64,000 nt of DNA from Pyropia haitanensis (taxonomy: Eukaryota; Rhodophyta; Bangiophyceae; Bangiales; Bangiaceae), in NCBI GenBank assembly GCA_008729055.1, contig SDUX01000004.1, forward strand, positions 372,001 to 436,000, read 5' to 3'. The notes under the pieces are model-generated. The model was not told the DNA's origin, did not search any database, and was given only the letters and a program-made list of their open reading frames with translations. Both the position numbers and the translations under genes were made by a program. Below, in pieces: positions 10,049 to 19,156 of the stretch; the stretch's first letter is position 1; every line of letters starts with the position of its first letter.

Positions 10049-13000
10049 ATGGCGAGCGGCGCCGCGACGACGGCGGCGTCCGTGGCGCCGCCGCCGTCGT
10101 CGCGCCGCCGCCGCCGCCGGTGCCACCGTGCCACCGCGCTCGCCGCGGCGGCGGCGGCGGCTGCCACGGCGACCGTCGCCGCCGCGGTGGCCCTGTCCGC
10201 CGCGGCCGCCGCCGACGGCACGGCGCTGCCGCGTCCGCCGCCGCCGGCCGCCCCCCCCCCGCCCCCACCGCCGCCGCCGACGCGGTCACCGCCGCGACCG
10301 CCGACGCCGCCGCGATGACCGTCGCGGGCGCCACCGGCTGGGACGCCCCCGACCTGTGGGACCCGCCGTCGCCGCCGCCGCGGCCGCCGTCGCCGCGGTC
10401 GTCATCGTCGTCGTCAGCGGCGGCGGCGGCGTCGGCGTCGGCGGCGTCGCCCTTGTCGGCCGCGTCGGCGGCGGCGCTGCTGGCGGCGCTTGGCGCGCAG
10501 GGGCAGGACTCTATCCCCTGGGGGGGGGGGCCACCGGGCGTGGCCACCGCCTTGGATGGGGTGGGGGGGGCGGAGGAGGTGGTGCGCCTGCGGGGGCGCC
10601 TGCGGGGGCGCCTGCGGCCGCCGGCGGCGGCGGCTGCGTCGGTCCGCGACGGTGGGGGCGATGGCAGCGGCGGCGGCGGCGGCGGCGACGGCGGCAGTGT
10701 GGCGGGCACCCCGCCGGCCGCTGCCGCCGTGGACGCCACGGCGCCGCCGGCCGCGCCGCCGCCGCCGCTGAACGGTGCCGCCGTCGCGGGCGTGGCGCCC
10801 GTCACCCCCCCGCAGGCGTCGGCCGCGGGCGGCGCGGCGGGCGTGCTGGTGGACCGCCCCTCCGGGTCGGTGATTGTGGAAGACGACTTTGACGCCCCCT
10901 ACGGCTCGCCGCCCGCCGAGTACGGTAGCGTCCCCTCCCATTCTCCCCCCGCCACACCGACGGTGGCCGGCGGTGGCGGAGGTGGCGGCGGCGGCGGCGG
11001 GCCGCCGCCGCCGTCCATCCTCGTCCGCGACGCCGGGCCGGGCGTGGCAGTGGCGGACTTTACCGAGGCGTACGACTCGCCAGCAGGGCTGGCGCACCCG
11101 CCGCCGCCACCGCGCGTCGCCGCCGCCGCGGCGGATGCGGCGGTCGCCGCCCCCCCCCGCGCCGCGGTGGCCACGGCGTCACCCTACTACCCCTACGGCC
11201 GCCCCTGGCCGCCCGCCGGCGGCAACCTCTTCCGGCAGGCCGACCACGTGGCGGCGCTGCGGGAGGCGTCGGCGATGCTGCGGCGGCTGGCCGAGACGGA
11301 GGCCACCGGCGCGCCGCCGCCGCCGCCGTCGAGGCCCGCGGCGTCGCCGACGCCGGCGCCGGCGGCGCGGGCGCCGGCGGCGGCCTCGGCAGTCGATGGC
11401 CCCGCGAGGGGGTCCCCGCCGCCGACGCCGTCGCCGTTGCCGTCTCCGCCGCCGCCGTCACCGCCGCAGTCGCTGTCGCTGTCGCCATCGGTGGAGTCCA
11501 CGCCGCCGGGGCCGCTACTGTCACAGCCGCCGTCGCTGCCTCAGCCGCCGCCTCTGCCGCCGCCGGCGGTGCCGCCGCCGCTGCCGCCGTCGCCGGCGAT
11601 GCCGCCGGCGGTGCCGCCGCCGCTGCCGCCGTCGCCGCCGCCGCCGCCGCCGCTGCCGCCGCGCCGGCGGTGGCCGGCGTCGTTGGCCGTATCTGTGCGG
11701 CCACAGCCGGTGGCGGCGGCGGCGGCGGCGGCGCTCGACACCGCCGCGTCGCCCGCCCGTCCCACCGCCCGCTTTGCCAGGCACCTCCAGGCCGAGGCGG
11801 AGGAGGACGCCGCCGCCGCCGTCGCCGCCGCCGCTGCGGACCCGGGCGTGGAGGCGACCGCCCGGTGCAAGGCCGCCAACACGGAGCTGATGCTGGCACA
11901 CCACATGCGCGACTTTCACGATGAGGGCGGCGCCAACGCGTTCAAGGGGGCCCTGTGGGCGCTGCGGCACCTGCTCCGAGACACGGACGGCCAGGAGCTG
12001 GAGGCGGGGGCCGGCGGCAGGGGGGCGGGTGGGCCGGGCCGCCGCCGCCGCGAGCCCGGCATGGTCGTGGACGTGGGCGCCAACCGGGGCCAGTCGATCG
12101 AGTCGTGGGCGTTGCTCTTTCCCGGCGGCAACGTCATCCTCGTAGAGGGCAACCCGTCCACTGCGGCGGTGCTGGAGGGCGTCGTCGCGGACCGCCAGGC
12201 GGCGGCCGCGGCGGGCAAGAGGCGGGGGCTAGCGGCGGTCAAGGTGGTCCGCGCGCTCGTCGGCAACGTGACGCGGGTGGTCACGTTCCGCTCGTCTATC
12301 AATGGCCGCAGCAGCGAGCTGTCGGGTGTGTTTGCCGACGGGGCGCCCGAGGTCCGGCTGAACGAGTTTGAATACATGGTACGCACGCCTGGTCCGCTTT
12401 TGCTCCGCTCTCTTGCTTCCTTGTTTACTTCCAGTTCTCCTCGGCGTGCGCGCACGGCGGGTGCGCGCGCGCGTGTGGGGCTGTGAAAGGGCTGCCTGGT
12501 TGTTGAGCGTGGCGTTCCGTGCCTAACCAGACCCCATCTCTTGCTGCCTGTACCCCTTGCTTTTCTTGGTGTGCTTTTTGGTCCTGTGCCACAGAAGGTC
12601 CCTATGGACACGCTGGACAACGTGTTGCGGGTGGCCACCCGGGACCTGGCGCCCCACCTGCGGGTCCCCCCCCGGGGCGCGCCGCCCGCCCCCCGCCGCA
12701 CGTACGCGGTGGACCTGCTCAAGACGGACACCGAAGGGTGGGACGTGGTCGCCCTTGCCGGCGCGCCCGCCACGCTCGCGGCGACGCGGATGGTGCTGTG
12801 GGAGTGCCACATCAAGATGGCCGTCGAAGGGGGCCCACGGACGAGCCACGCGCAGGCCGCGGACCTGCTCTCCGCGGCGGGCTTTGAGAGCTACAAGCTC
12901 AGCCCGGCAGCGGTGTTGCGGTTTGACGGCGCCTGGTACGACAAGCGGCTGGAGAAGGGGCGCTACATGGGCTGGCACAACTGCCTCGCCATCCGCCGCG

Positions 13001-13083
13001 ACGACCCGGCGCGGGCGCAGGTGCTGGCGCGGCTCAACGGGCTGCCTGAGTGTGTCGAGCCGTGGGGGCTGGCGGCTAAGTAG
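10049..13083 (+). CDS. FkbM-type methyltransferase, signal-anchored, one intron
   Basis: FkbM-family enzymes are SAM-dependent O-methyltransferases, often acting on sugars. The SAM-binding motif is MVVDVGANRGQS (about 12061), followed by ILVEGNPSTAAVL; later come LLKTDTEGWDVVALAGA and a C-terminal WECHIKM strand. Exon 1 ends at 12378 (EYM), and an intron with donor GTACGC and acceptor CCACAG runs 12379-12594. Exon 2 continues in phase from 12595. I chose the ATG at 10049 because it has a strong GCCATGG context and opens a basic stretch (SSRRRRRRCHR) followed by an Ala/Val helix typical of a type II signal anchor. That frame joins the main frame only if the C run at 10251-10260 is off by a base; otherwise the start is unclear. 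Several hundred residues of Pro/Ala-rich stalk separate anchor and catalytic domain, suggesting a Golgi-lumen enzyme (inference). Confidence 0.75.
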
Positions 13084-13519
13084 AACAGAGAGGGACACAG
13101 GGGGTGGGGGGGGAGGTGACGGGGGTGGGGAGGACAGGCCGGAGCGAAGTGGCGCAGCGGCCAGGGGGGGGATGGGGAGTGGGGGGCATGCGCAACGCGG
13201 GTTCACTGGTAGCGCGCCATGGCAAACACAGGTCGATGAGCAGTATGGCCACAGTCACGGGGCACCGTTGGCGCCCATGCGCACTTGCTCGGCGCGCACC
13301 ACCGACTGCGTGTGCGAGCGCAGAGTCTGGCGGGGAAGGGCAGACACAGGGGCTGTTCACGCGCTCTTGTTCAGGTAACGGAAAACGCCGGCGGCTTGGG
13401 CGCTGCCAGAGCTATGCGCAGCTGCTGCAGCAGCCGCTCCCAAAAAAAAAGAGGATCACGCGAGCACACGTACAAAAAAAAAAAGAGCAACATCTACGCA
13501 GCTTGCCGCCACCAACCGC
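13084..13519. other. convergent intergenic spacer
   Basis: This lies between the 3' ends of the methyltransferase (plus) and IDH (minus) genes. It has A runs at about 13441 and 13475, probably within 3' untranslated regions. No gene is seen. Confidence 0.5.
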
Positions 13520-14758
13520 CTAGCCGCTGGCCGTCATCTTGTCAATGATGGCCTGCGTGTACTCGGTCGTCGAGGCGGAGCCGCCCAGGTCCCCCGTCCG
13601 GTACTTGCCCTCCTTGAGCACCGCGTGCACCGCCCGCTCAATGGTGTCGGCCTTGTCCGCCATCTTCATGTGCCGCAGCATCATGAGGGAGCTCATTAGC
13701 AGCGCCGTCGGGTTGGCCTTGTTCATCCCCGCAATGTCCGGGGCGGTGCCGTGGACCGCCTCGGCGAGCATGCACTCGGCGCCCATGTTGCCCGACGGCG
13801 TCAGGCCGAGGCCGCCAATGAGCCCCGCGCACAGGTCGCTGACAATGTCGCCGTACAGGTTGGGCATGACCATCACGTCCAGCCGGGAGGGGTCCATGAC
13901 CAGCATCGACGCGCACGTGTCGATGAGCATCTCCTCGTACTCAATATGGGGGAACAGCTCCGACACCTCCCGGCACACCTCGATGAACAGGCCGTCCGAC
14001 TGCTTCATCACCGACGCCTTGTGCACCGCCGTCACCCGCGACCGCTTGTTGTCCGACGCGTACTTGAACGCGTACTCGGCCACCCGCTGCGACGCAGTGC
14101 GGGTGATGACCTTGAGGGACTCGACGACGCCCGGCATGACCACGTGCTCCAGCCCCGAGTACTCGCCCTCGGTGTTCTCCCGGACGGTCACCAGGTCGAC
14201 GCCCTCGTACGGGGTCTTGACGCCCGGGAAGGACACGCACGGCCGGACGTTGGCGTAGAGGGCGAGCTCCTTGCGGAGCGTCAGGTTGAGGGACTTGTGG
14301 CCCTTGCCGACGGGCGTCGCCATCGGGCCCTTGAGCCCAAAGCCGTTGCGGAGGACCGAGTCGAGCGCCGCCCGCGACACGAGCGGCTCCCCCGGCTTGA
14401 CCTTGTCCACGCTAATCTCGTGGGTCTCCCACGAGACGGGCACGTCCGCCGCGGCAAAGACGGTCTGCACCGCCGCGGAGATTTCCGGCCCAATCCCGTC
14501 GCCGGGGAAGAGCGTGACGGTAAAGTGCTTGCCCGCCTCGGTCGCGCGGCTGCTGCCGTCGCCAATGCGGGTGCCGCCCTCGGTCGGCGAGCGCTGCACC
14601 TCTTCCCTCAGCGAGCCGCTCGGGTCGGTGGGGGGGGGGGGGGCGCCGCCGGTGGCGGCGGCAGCCAAGGCCCGCACCAGGCCTGGCGCGTGACGCGGAG
14701 GGGGGGCGGCCGCCAGCCGCCAGTGGCGGCTGACGCCCGCGGCCGCGGCGCGGAGCAT
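13520..14758 (-). CDS. IDH3: mitochondrial NAD-dependent isocitrate dehydrogenase, catalytic subunit
   Basis: The protein oxidatively decarboxylates isocitrate to 2-oxoglutarate with NAD+ in the mitochondrial TCA cycle. The 412-aa product starts at an ATG opening an Arg/Ala-rich, acid-poor presequence (MLRAAAAGVSRHWRLAAAPP), as expected for mitochondrial import, then a linker with a G/C run. The mature domain has TLFPGDGIGPEI, the substrate loop LTLRKELALYANVRP, the family signature VTVRENTEGEYSGLEH, the Lys/Asp region AVHKASVMKQSDG, the metal-binding MPNLYGDIVSDLCAGLIGG, and GTAPDIAGMNKANPTA. These features fit the catalytic alpha-type subunit better than the regulatory ones. Length and motif order match the family. 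The open frame continues upstream to 15115, but that part looks like leader sequence. Confidence 0.95.
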   Translation of the reverse strand: MLRAAAAGVSRHWRLAAAPPPRHAPGLVRALAAAATGGAPPPPTDPSGSLREEVQRSPTEGGTRIGDGSSRATEAGKHFTVTLFPGDGIGPEISAAVQTVFAAADVPVSWETHEISVDKVKPGEPLVSRAALDSVLRNGFGLKGPMATPVGKGHKSLNLTLRKELALYANVRPCVSFPGVKTPYEGVDLVTVRENTEGEYSGLEHVVMPGVVESLKVITRTASQRVAEYAFKYASDNKRSRVTAVHKASVMKQSDGLFIEVCREVSELFPHIEYEEMLIDTCASMLVMDPSRLDVMVMPNLYGDIVSDLCAGLIGGLGLTPSGNMGAECMLAEAVHGTAPDIAGMNKANPTALLMSSLMMLRHMKMADKADTIERAVHAVLKEGKYRTGDLGGSASTTEYTQAIIDKMTASG

Positions 14759-15525
14759 GGCAGCCGGTCCTGGGGCGCAGCGGCAGTCAAGAGGGAGAGA
14801 AAGGCTGGCAGGAAGTGGCGGCCAAAACGAGAGACGGACGTCAATGGAGGTGAAAGAGCTCCGAGAGAGCACACCAGCTGGAGCGACTGACGTTCCTTGG
14901 TGGCACCGCGGCCGGCGGATCCGTCGGCAGGGACGCGCCGCCCGAGGCTGCTTGCTGGTCGGGGCGATCCGAGCCGTTTCGCCCGTGAACCACCACGGCA
15001 CTCGCTCACGCCCAAGGCCGATCGGGCACGGCCCGAGGCAGCAGCCATTCCGTGATTTGTACAAGTATAGTAGCAAGTATATTCTCTCATCGTGATGAGT
15101 AGCCCCCATGTACACGTCTGTCGATTGCTAAAGACGTGCGCTTCGGGGGAAGCGCATCGTCTGCCGCTTCCGAGAGACACACAGGGGACCTACAGACCCC
15201 TCTGTGCTACCATAGGACGCACAATAAGGGTCACGAATATGGTCACCTGAGGGGCACGCTGGGGGTGTCCCTTCGACGGTCATGTCAGCTGGCCTCGTCC
15301 ATACAAAGGGCCCACGTCCAACACTCACCTGCCACATCCCCTCCGTCCCGACAAGATGGTGTACCTGGCCACGCCCGTGACCCCCGAGTCGACCACGTCC
15401 CAATCGCCCTCTGTGGAGCCATCCCGGCCACGGCCCTTGCGGCCGCGGCACGCCCTCATCCACCCACGCCGGGTCGACGCCTCCACCGCCACCCTCTCTC
15501 CCACCGAGGAGCCACCAGCGTTGCC
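14759..15525. promoter_or_regulatory. divergent promoter region
   Basis: These 767 bases separate the divergent starts of IDH (minus) and the 310-aa orphan (plus), so both promoters should lie here. The most AT-rich patch is about 15055-15095 (ACAAGTATAGTAGCAAGTATATTC). No specific element can be assigned by eye. Confidence 0.4.
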
Positions 15526-16458
15526 ATGGACGCCAGCCGCTGTGTGCGTGCCCACCTGCACACCATCACCGACACGGTCGAGTCGGTCTTTGACGCCGCG
15601 GACCCGCGGCTGCACCCCCATGCGGTGGCGGGCCTCCACGCGGTTGTGCTGCGTCGACCGGCCGGCGGAGCCACCACGCTGACGGCGATGGAGGCGTACA
15701 CGGCCGCCGCCGCGGCGGCGGGCGGGTGGCCGGCGGCGGTGCCGCCGCGGCGCCGCGGGCAGTCCCTCCGCGCGGTGCGCGGGTGGGCGGCGGCGACCGG
15801 CGGTGTCGCCGTAGATGTAATCACCGCCACCGCCACGTCGGTGCGGATGGACGCGGACGCCCGCGGCGGCCGGCGGGTGGTGCTGTTCCGCTCCCCCGCC
15901 GGCGGCGGCTACTGCCCCGCGGTAGCCGCCCGGGGGGACCGCCTCCCCACGCCACTGCCGCCGCCGCGCCCATCGTCCACCCGGGTGGTACCCGACGTGC
16001 CGCTGTCACCGGCGGCGGCGGTCGAGACCGACACGCCGGCGCCGCACTGGACGCACCGCTACCTCACCGCGGACGTGCCGCCGGCGGCGGCGGAGCCGTG
16101 GCGGGCGTGGCCCGACCTGATGGCCACCCTCAGCGGCGACTGGGGCGCCGCCCCCGCCGCCCCGCCGTGCCCGCCACCGCCGGGCGTCGCGGCCGACGCG
16201 CGGCTCGACGCGCTCGCCGCGTGGGCCGACTACCACCAGACGGGCGTGCGGGTGCGCTACCGCGGCGGCGTGCACTTTCGGCTCCTCCCACGGGCGTGCG
16301 CGGCGGCCCACGGGGGCGCCCGCGTCGGCCGCGCCGTGTATGTGGAGGTGGGGGACGATGGGGGGCGGCTGTGGCACTCGCCGGCCGCACCGGCGGGGCG
16401 GCAACCGTACATGGACGTGTACGTCGACGCCCAGGAGGGGAAGATGGAGGAGGAGTGA
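15526..16458 (+). CDS. hypothetical protein, 310 aa
   Basis: I do not recognise this gene. The ATG at 15526 has GCCATGG context and opens MDASRCVRAHLHTITDTVES, after which sequence is gene-like: aromatic and charged residues are evenly placed, with stretches such as LAAWADYHQTGVRVRYRGGVHFRL and a C-terminal YMDVYVDAQEGKMEEE. No signal peptide or membrane helix is evident, so a soluble intracellular protein is likely. The frame is open further upstream to 15136, but that part is compositionally different. It stands alone between IDH and a long simple-sequence block. Confidence 0.6.
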   Translation: MDASRCVRAHLHTITDTVESVFDAADPRLHPHAVAGLHAVVLRRPAGGATTLTAMEAYTAAAAAAGGWPAAVPPRRRGQSLRAVRGWAAATGGVAVDVITATATSVRMDADARGGRRVVLFRSPAGGGYCPAVAARGDRLPTPLPPPRPSSTRVVPDVPLSPAAAVETDTPAPHWTHRYLTADVPPAAAEPWRAWPDLMATLSGDWGAAPAAPPCPPPPGVAADARLDALAAWADYHQTGVRVRYRGGVHFRLLPRACAAAHGGARVGRAVYVEVGDDGGRLWHSPAAPAGRQPYMDVYVDAQEGKMEEE

Positions 16459-17144
16459 GGGGCGCGTGGCGGGACGGGTGGCGCGCGGCGCTGCGGTTCG
16501 GCGTTTGTCGGGGTTTTTCTTTTCTCTTTTGTCGGCGCCCGCGGCGGCGCGGCCGCGAGGGTTCGTACGCGACGCTGCGCGCGGTGGACACCCGCGCGCC
16601 GCCTCCGCGCCGCCGCTCCCACCCGCCGCGTGGCCGCCGTCTCGCTTGGCCAACGACTCGCCCCACACCGACCTGTTTTATCCGTCGACGACCGAGGGGC
16701 GGCCAGTCGGTCTGTGGAGTAGGGCCGAGGCCAAAGAGGGAGAGAGAGAGGGAAGGGACGTCGTCTGGTGCGGCGTTTTTTTTTTTTTTTTTTTCTGATT
16801 TCGTTTCCCTCTCATTCGTCGCCCGTCACGGGGGTGGGTGCCCTGACCCGGCGCCGCCACGCCGTCGCCCATCACGGAGCGACCCGCCCGACCCGCCCGC
16901 CCCGCGCGCTCGCCCCCGCCACCCCGTCGCAGCGCACCCATGCCGCCACGCGCCCCCCCCCCCACCCCCCCCCTTCCCCCCCCCCTTCCGCGGCAGCCCC
17001 GCTTCCCCCACCGCCACCACCACCCACCCCCGTGGCGGCGCGAGCGCGCCCCCGCGGGCGGTGCACTCCCAGTGGGTATCCCCCCCCCCCCCCCTCTCCC
17101 CTCCCCCCGTGCCCCGCACCGCCACGCGCGCACGGGCGGGAGCC

Positions 17145-17187
<43 letters not shown>

Positions 17188-17337
17188 GCGGGGCACTCGG
17201 GCGCCCCTCCCCCCGCCCCCCCCCCCCGCCCGGTGGCACCCCCCCACACGGGCGGGCGCGGCCCGCGGCACGCGCGGCGGTCGCGGCCGGCGGCGTGGCC
17301 GCCGCCGTCCGCGGCCGGCGGCGTGCCGGCGCGCCGC

Positions 17338-17391
<54 letters not shown>

Positions 17392-17473
17392 GGGGGGTGC
17401 GCGTGCCGGCGGTGGGCGTGGCGCGCGTGCCGCGGCGGGCGGCGCGGACAGCGGGCGGCGGCGGGCGGGCGGG

Positions 17474-17505
<32 letters not shown>

Positions 17506-17924
17506 TCACCCCCCCCCCTCCCCCTCCGCCCACGGCCGCCCACCGCCGTGCGCCGCCCGGCGGCGGCGGTGCCGGGGTGGCCACCGCGGCGGCGGCGGCG
17601 CCGGGGTGGCCGCCGCGGCGAGCCGCCGCGCCGCCGCGGCGGGCCACGGCGGCAGCGGGCGGCCTTGGCGGGGAGCGGCGCGCGCCCCCCCCCCCCCCCT
17701 CTGTCCCCCCCCCCGCGTCGTCCGTCCCCCCCCCCCCCTCCCCCCGCGGCCGCGCCGCTCCTCTCGCGTGGCCGTGCCGCCGGCCACGCACCCGCCGCGG
17801 CGGCCACGCCGCGCGGCGCCGCGGCGGCCGGCCGCGGCGGCGGCCCGTGGGCGTTGCCGCGCGGCTGCCCGGTTGGCCGGCCCGCCCGCTGGCCGCCGCG
17901 GCCGGCCGCCGCGCGGGCCGCCGG

Positions 17925-17995
17925 TGGGCGGGCGGGCGGGCCGGCGGGCGGGCGGGCGGGCGGGCGGGCGGGCGGGCGGGCGGGCGGGCGGGCGG
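17925..17995. repeat. GGCG tetranucleotide microsatellite
   Basis: About 70 bases of GGCG repeats, interrupted once by CCGGC near 17941. It is flanked by CGG-rich DNA. Confidence 0.9.
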
Positions 17996-18664
17996 ACACG
18001 GGTCCTCTGCCGGCGCGGGCGTCTCCGCGCTCCTCCCCCCCCCCCCCCCCCGCTGCCACTGCGCCCGCCCGTGGGCTTCCCCTCTCCACCCCGGCCGGCT
18101 GCCGCGCTGTTGACTGCGCTGCAACCCGATGGGTGGCGGCTGGGGAATGGATGGGGGGATGTGGAAGGGGCGGAGAGGAGGGGGGGGGGGTGGGGGGGGG
18201 CAGGCCGAGGTTTGGGTCGAGAAGGGGGGGGGAGGGGCCGCAGTGGGGGGGGGGGGGGGGAGGGGGGGGGAGCAGGGGGGGTGCGGGTGCCGTCGAGGGA
18301 TGGAGATGGTGATGTCGAGATGCCGACAGGGGGAGACTCGGGGAGGGGGGGCGGGGGGGGGGGGGGGGGGGGTTGGGAGACCAGACGCCGACGACGGGGA
18401 GTGGCGGTGCCGCGGCGGGCGACGGCGGCTCGCAGCATGGGCATGGCCAGCGGGGCGGCGCCACGTCGGCAGCCGGGTGGCTTGGGAGGCGGGGTACGGC
18501 CGCGGGCGGGGGGGGGGGGGCTGCATGGGGGGCGTGCCGGCACGGTTGGGGAGTGGAGCGGGGGAGCTAGGGTTGGGTGAGGCGTCCACGCGCCGCCGCG
18601 GGGCGCCGGCGGTGGGGTTGTGGATGGGGTGGCTTGGCCGTGGGGGGACGGCCCGAGGCAGGGG

Positions 18665-18666
<2 letters not shown>

Positions 18667-18710
<44 letters not shown>

Positions 18711-18715
18711 CGGGT
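18667..18715. repeat. 49-bp guanine homopolymer
   Basis: An uninterrupted run of 49 G on the plus strand. Four-stranded G structures would be expected from such a run, and its true length in the genome is uncertain because sequencing and assembly handle such runs poorly. Confidence 0.9.
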
Positions 18716-18746
18716 GGGGCCCCCGCGGGCGGGCCTCGCAGCGGGC

Positions 18747-18793
<47 letters not shown>

Positions 18794-19156
18794 GGCCGTG
18801 GCCGGGCACGGCGGCCGCCGCCGTCGCGGCGGCCGCCGCCGCTGCTGCCGCTGCAGGTTGGGCGTGGCCGGCGGCGCCGCCGCGGCGGCAGTGACAGCGG
18901 CGGCAGGCCGCGACCGGCGGTGTACAAGAGGGGCAGCCGGCAGCGGTGCTTGGCTGCTGCACCCGCCTCTCATCCCATCACCGACCACCCACCGAGTCCC
19001 CTGCCTACCCCTTCACGACCAGCGACGACGACGCGGCTGGCCTGCCGCCCCCCCGACGGTTCCCCATACCCCCCCTCCTCCTCCCCCTTCCCCTTTCCCA
19101 CCCTCCCATCCCCCCCCCCCGGCGCCGTGGTCCGCTTCCCCCACCCTCTGCCCAGC

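Larger units (their letters stand above)
16459..19156. other. 2.7-kb simple-sequence block
   Basis: There is no supportable gene. The block contains a 19-T run at 16776-16794, CGG triplet tracts at about 17151-17190 and 17341-17390, a GGCG tetranucleotide array at 17925-17995, many G and C homopolymers between 18180 and 18380, and a 49-G run at 18667-18715. Long open frames on both strands are translations of these repeats. The last 160 bases are C/T-rich and probably form the 5' leader of the next gene. Confidence 0.6.

Noticed and set aside
13538..14890. Long plus-strand frames opposite IDH
   Set aside because: They are antisense shadows of a conserved enzyme and carry no domain.
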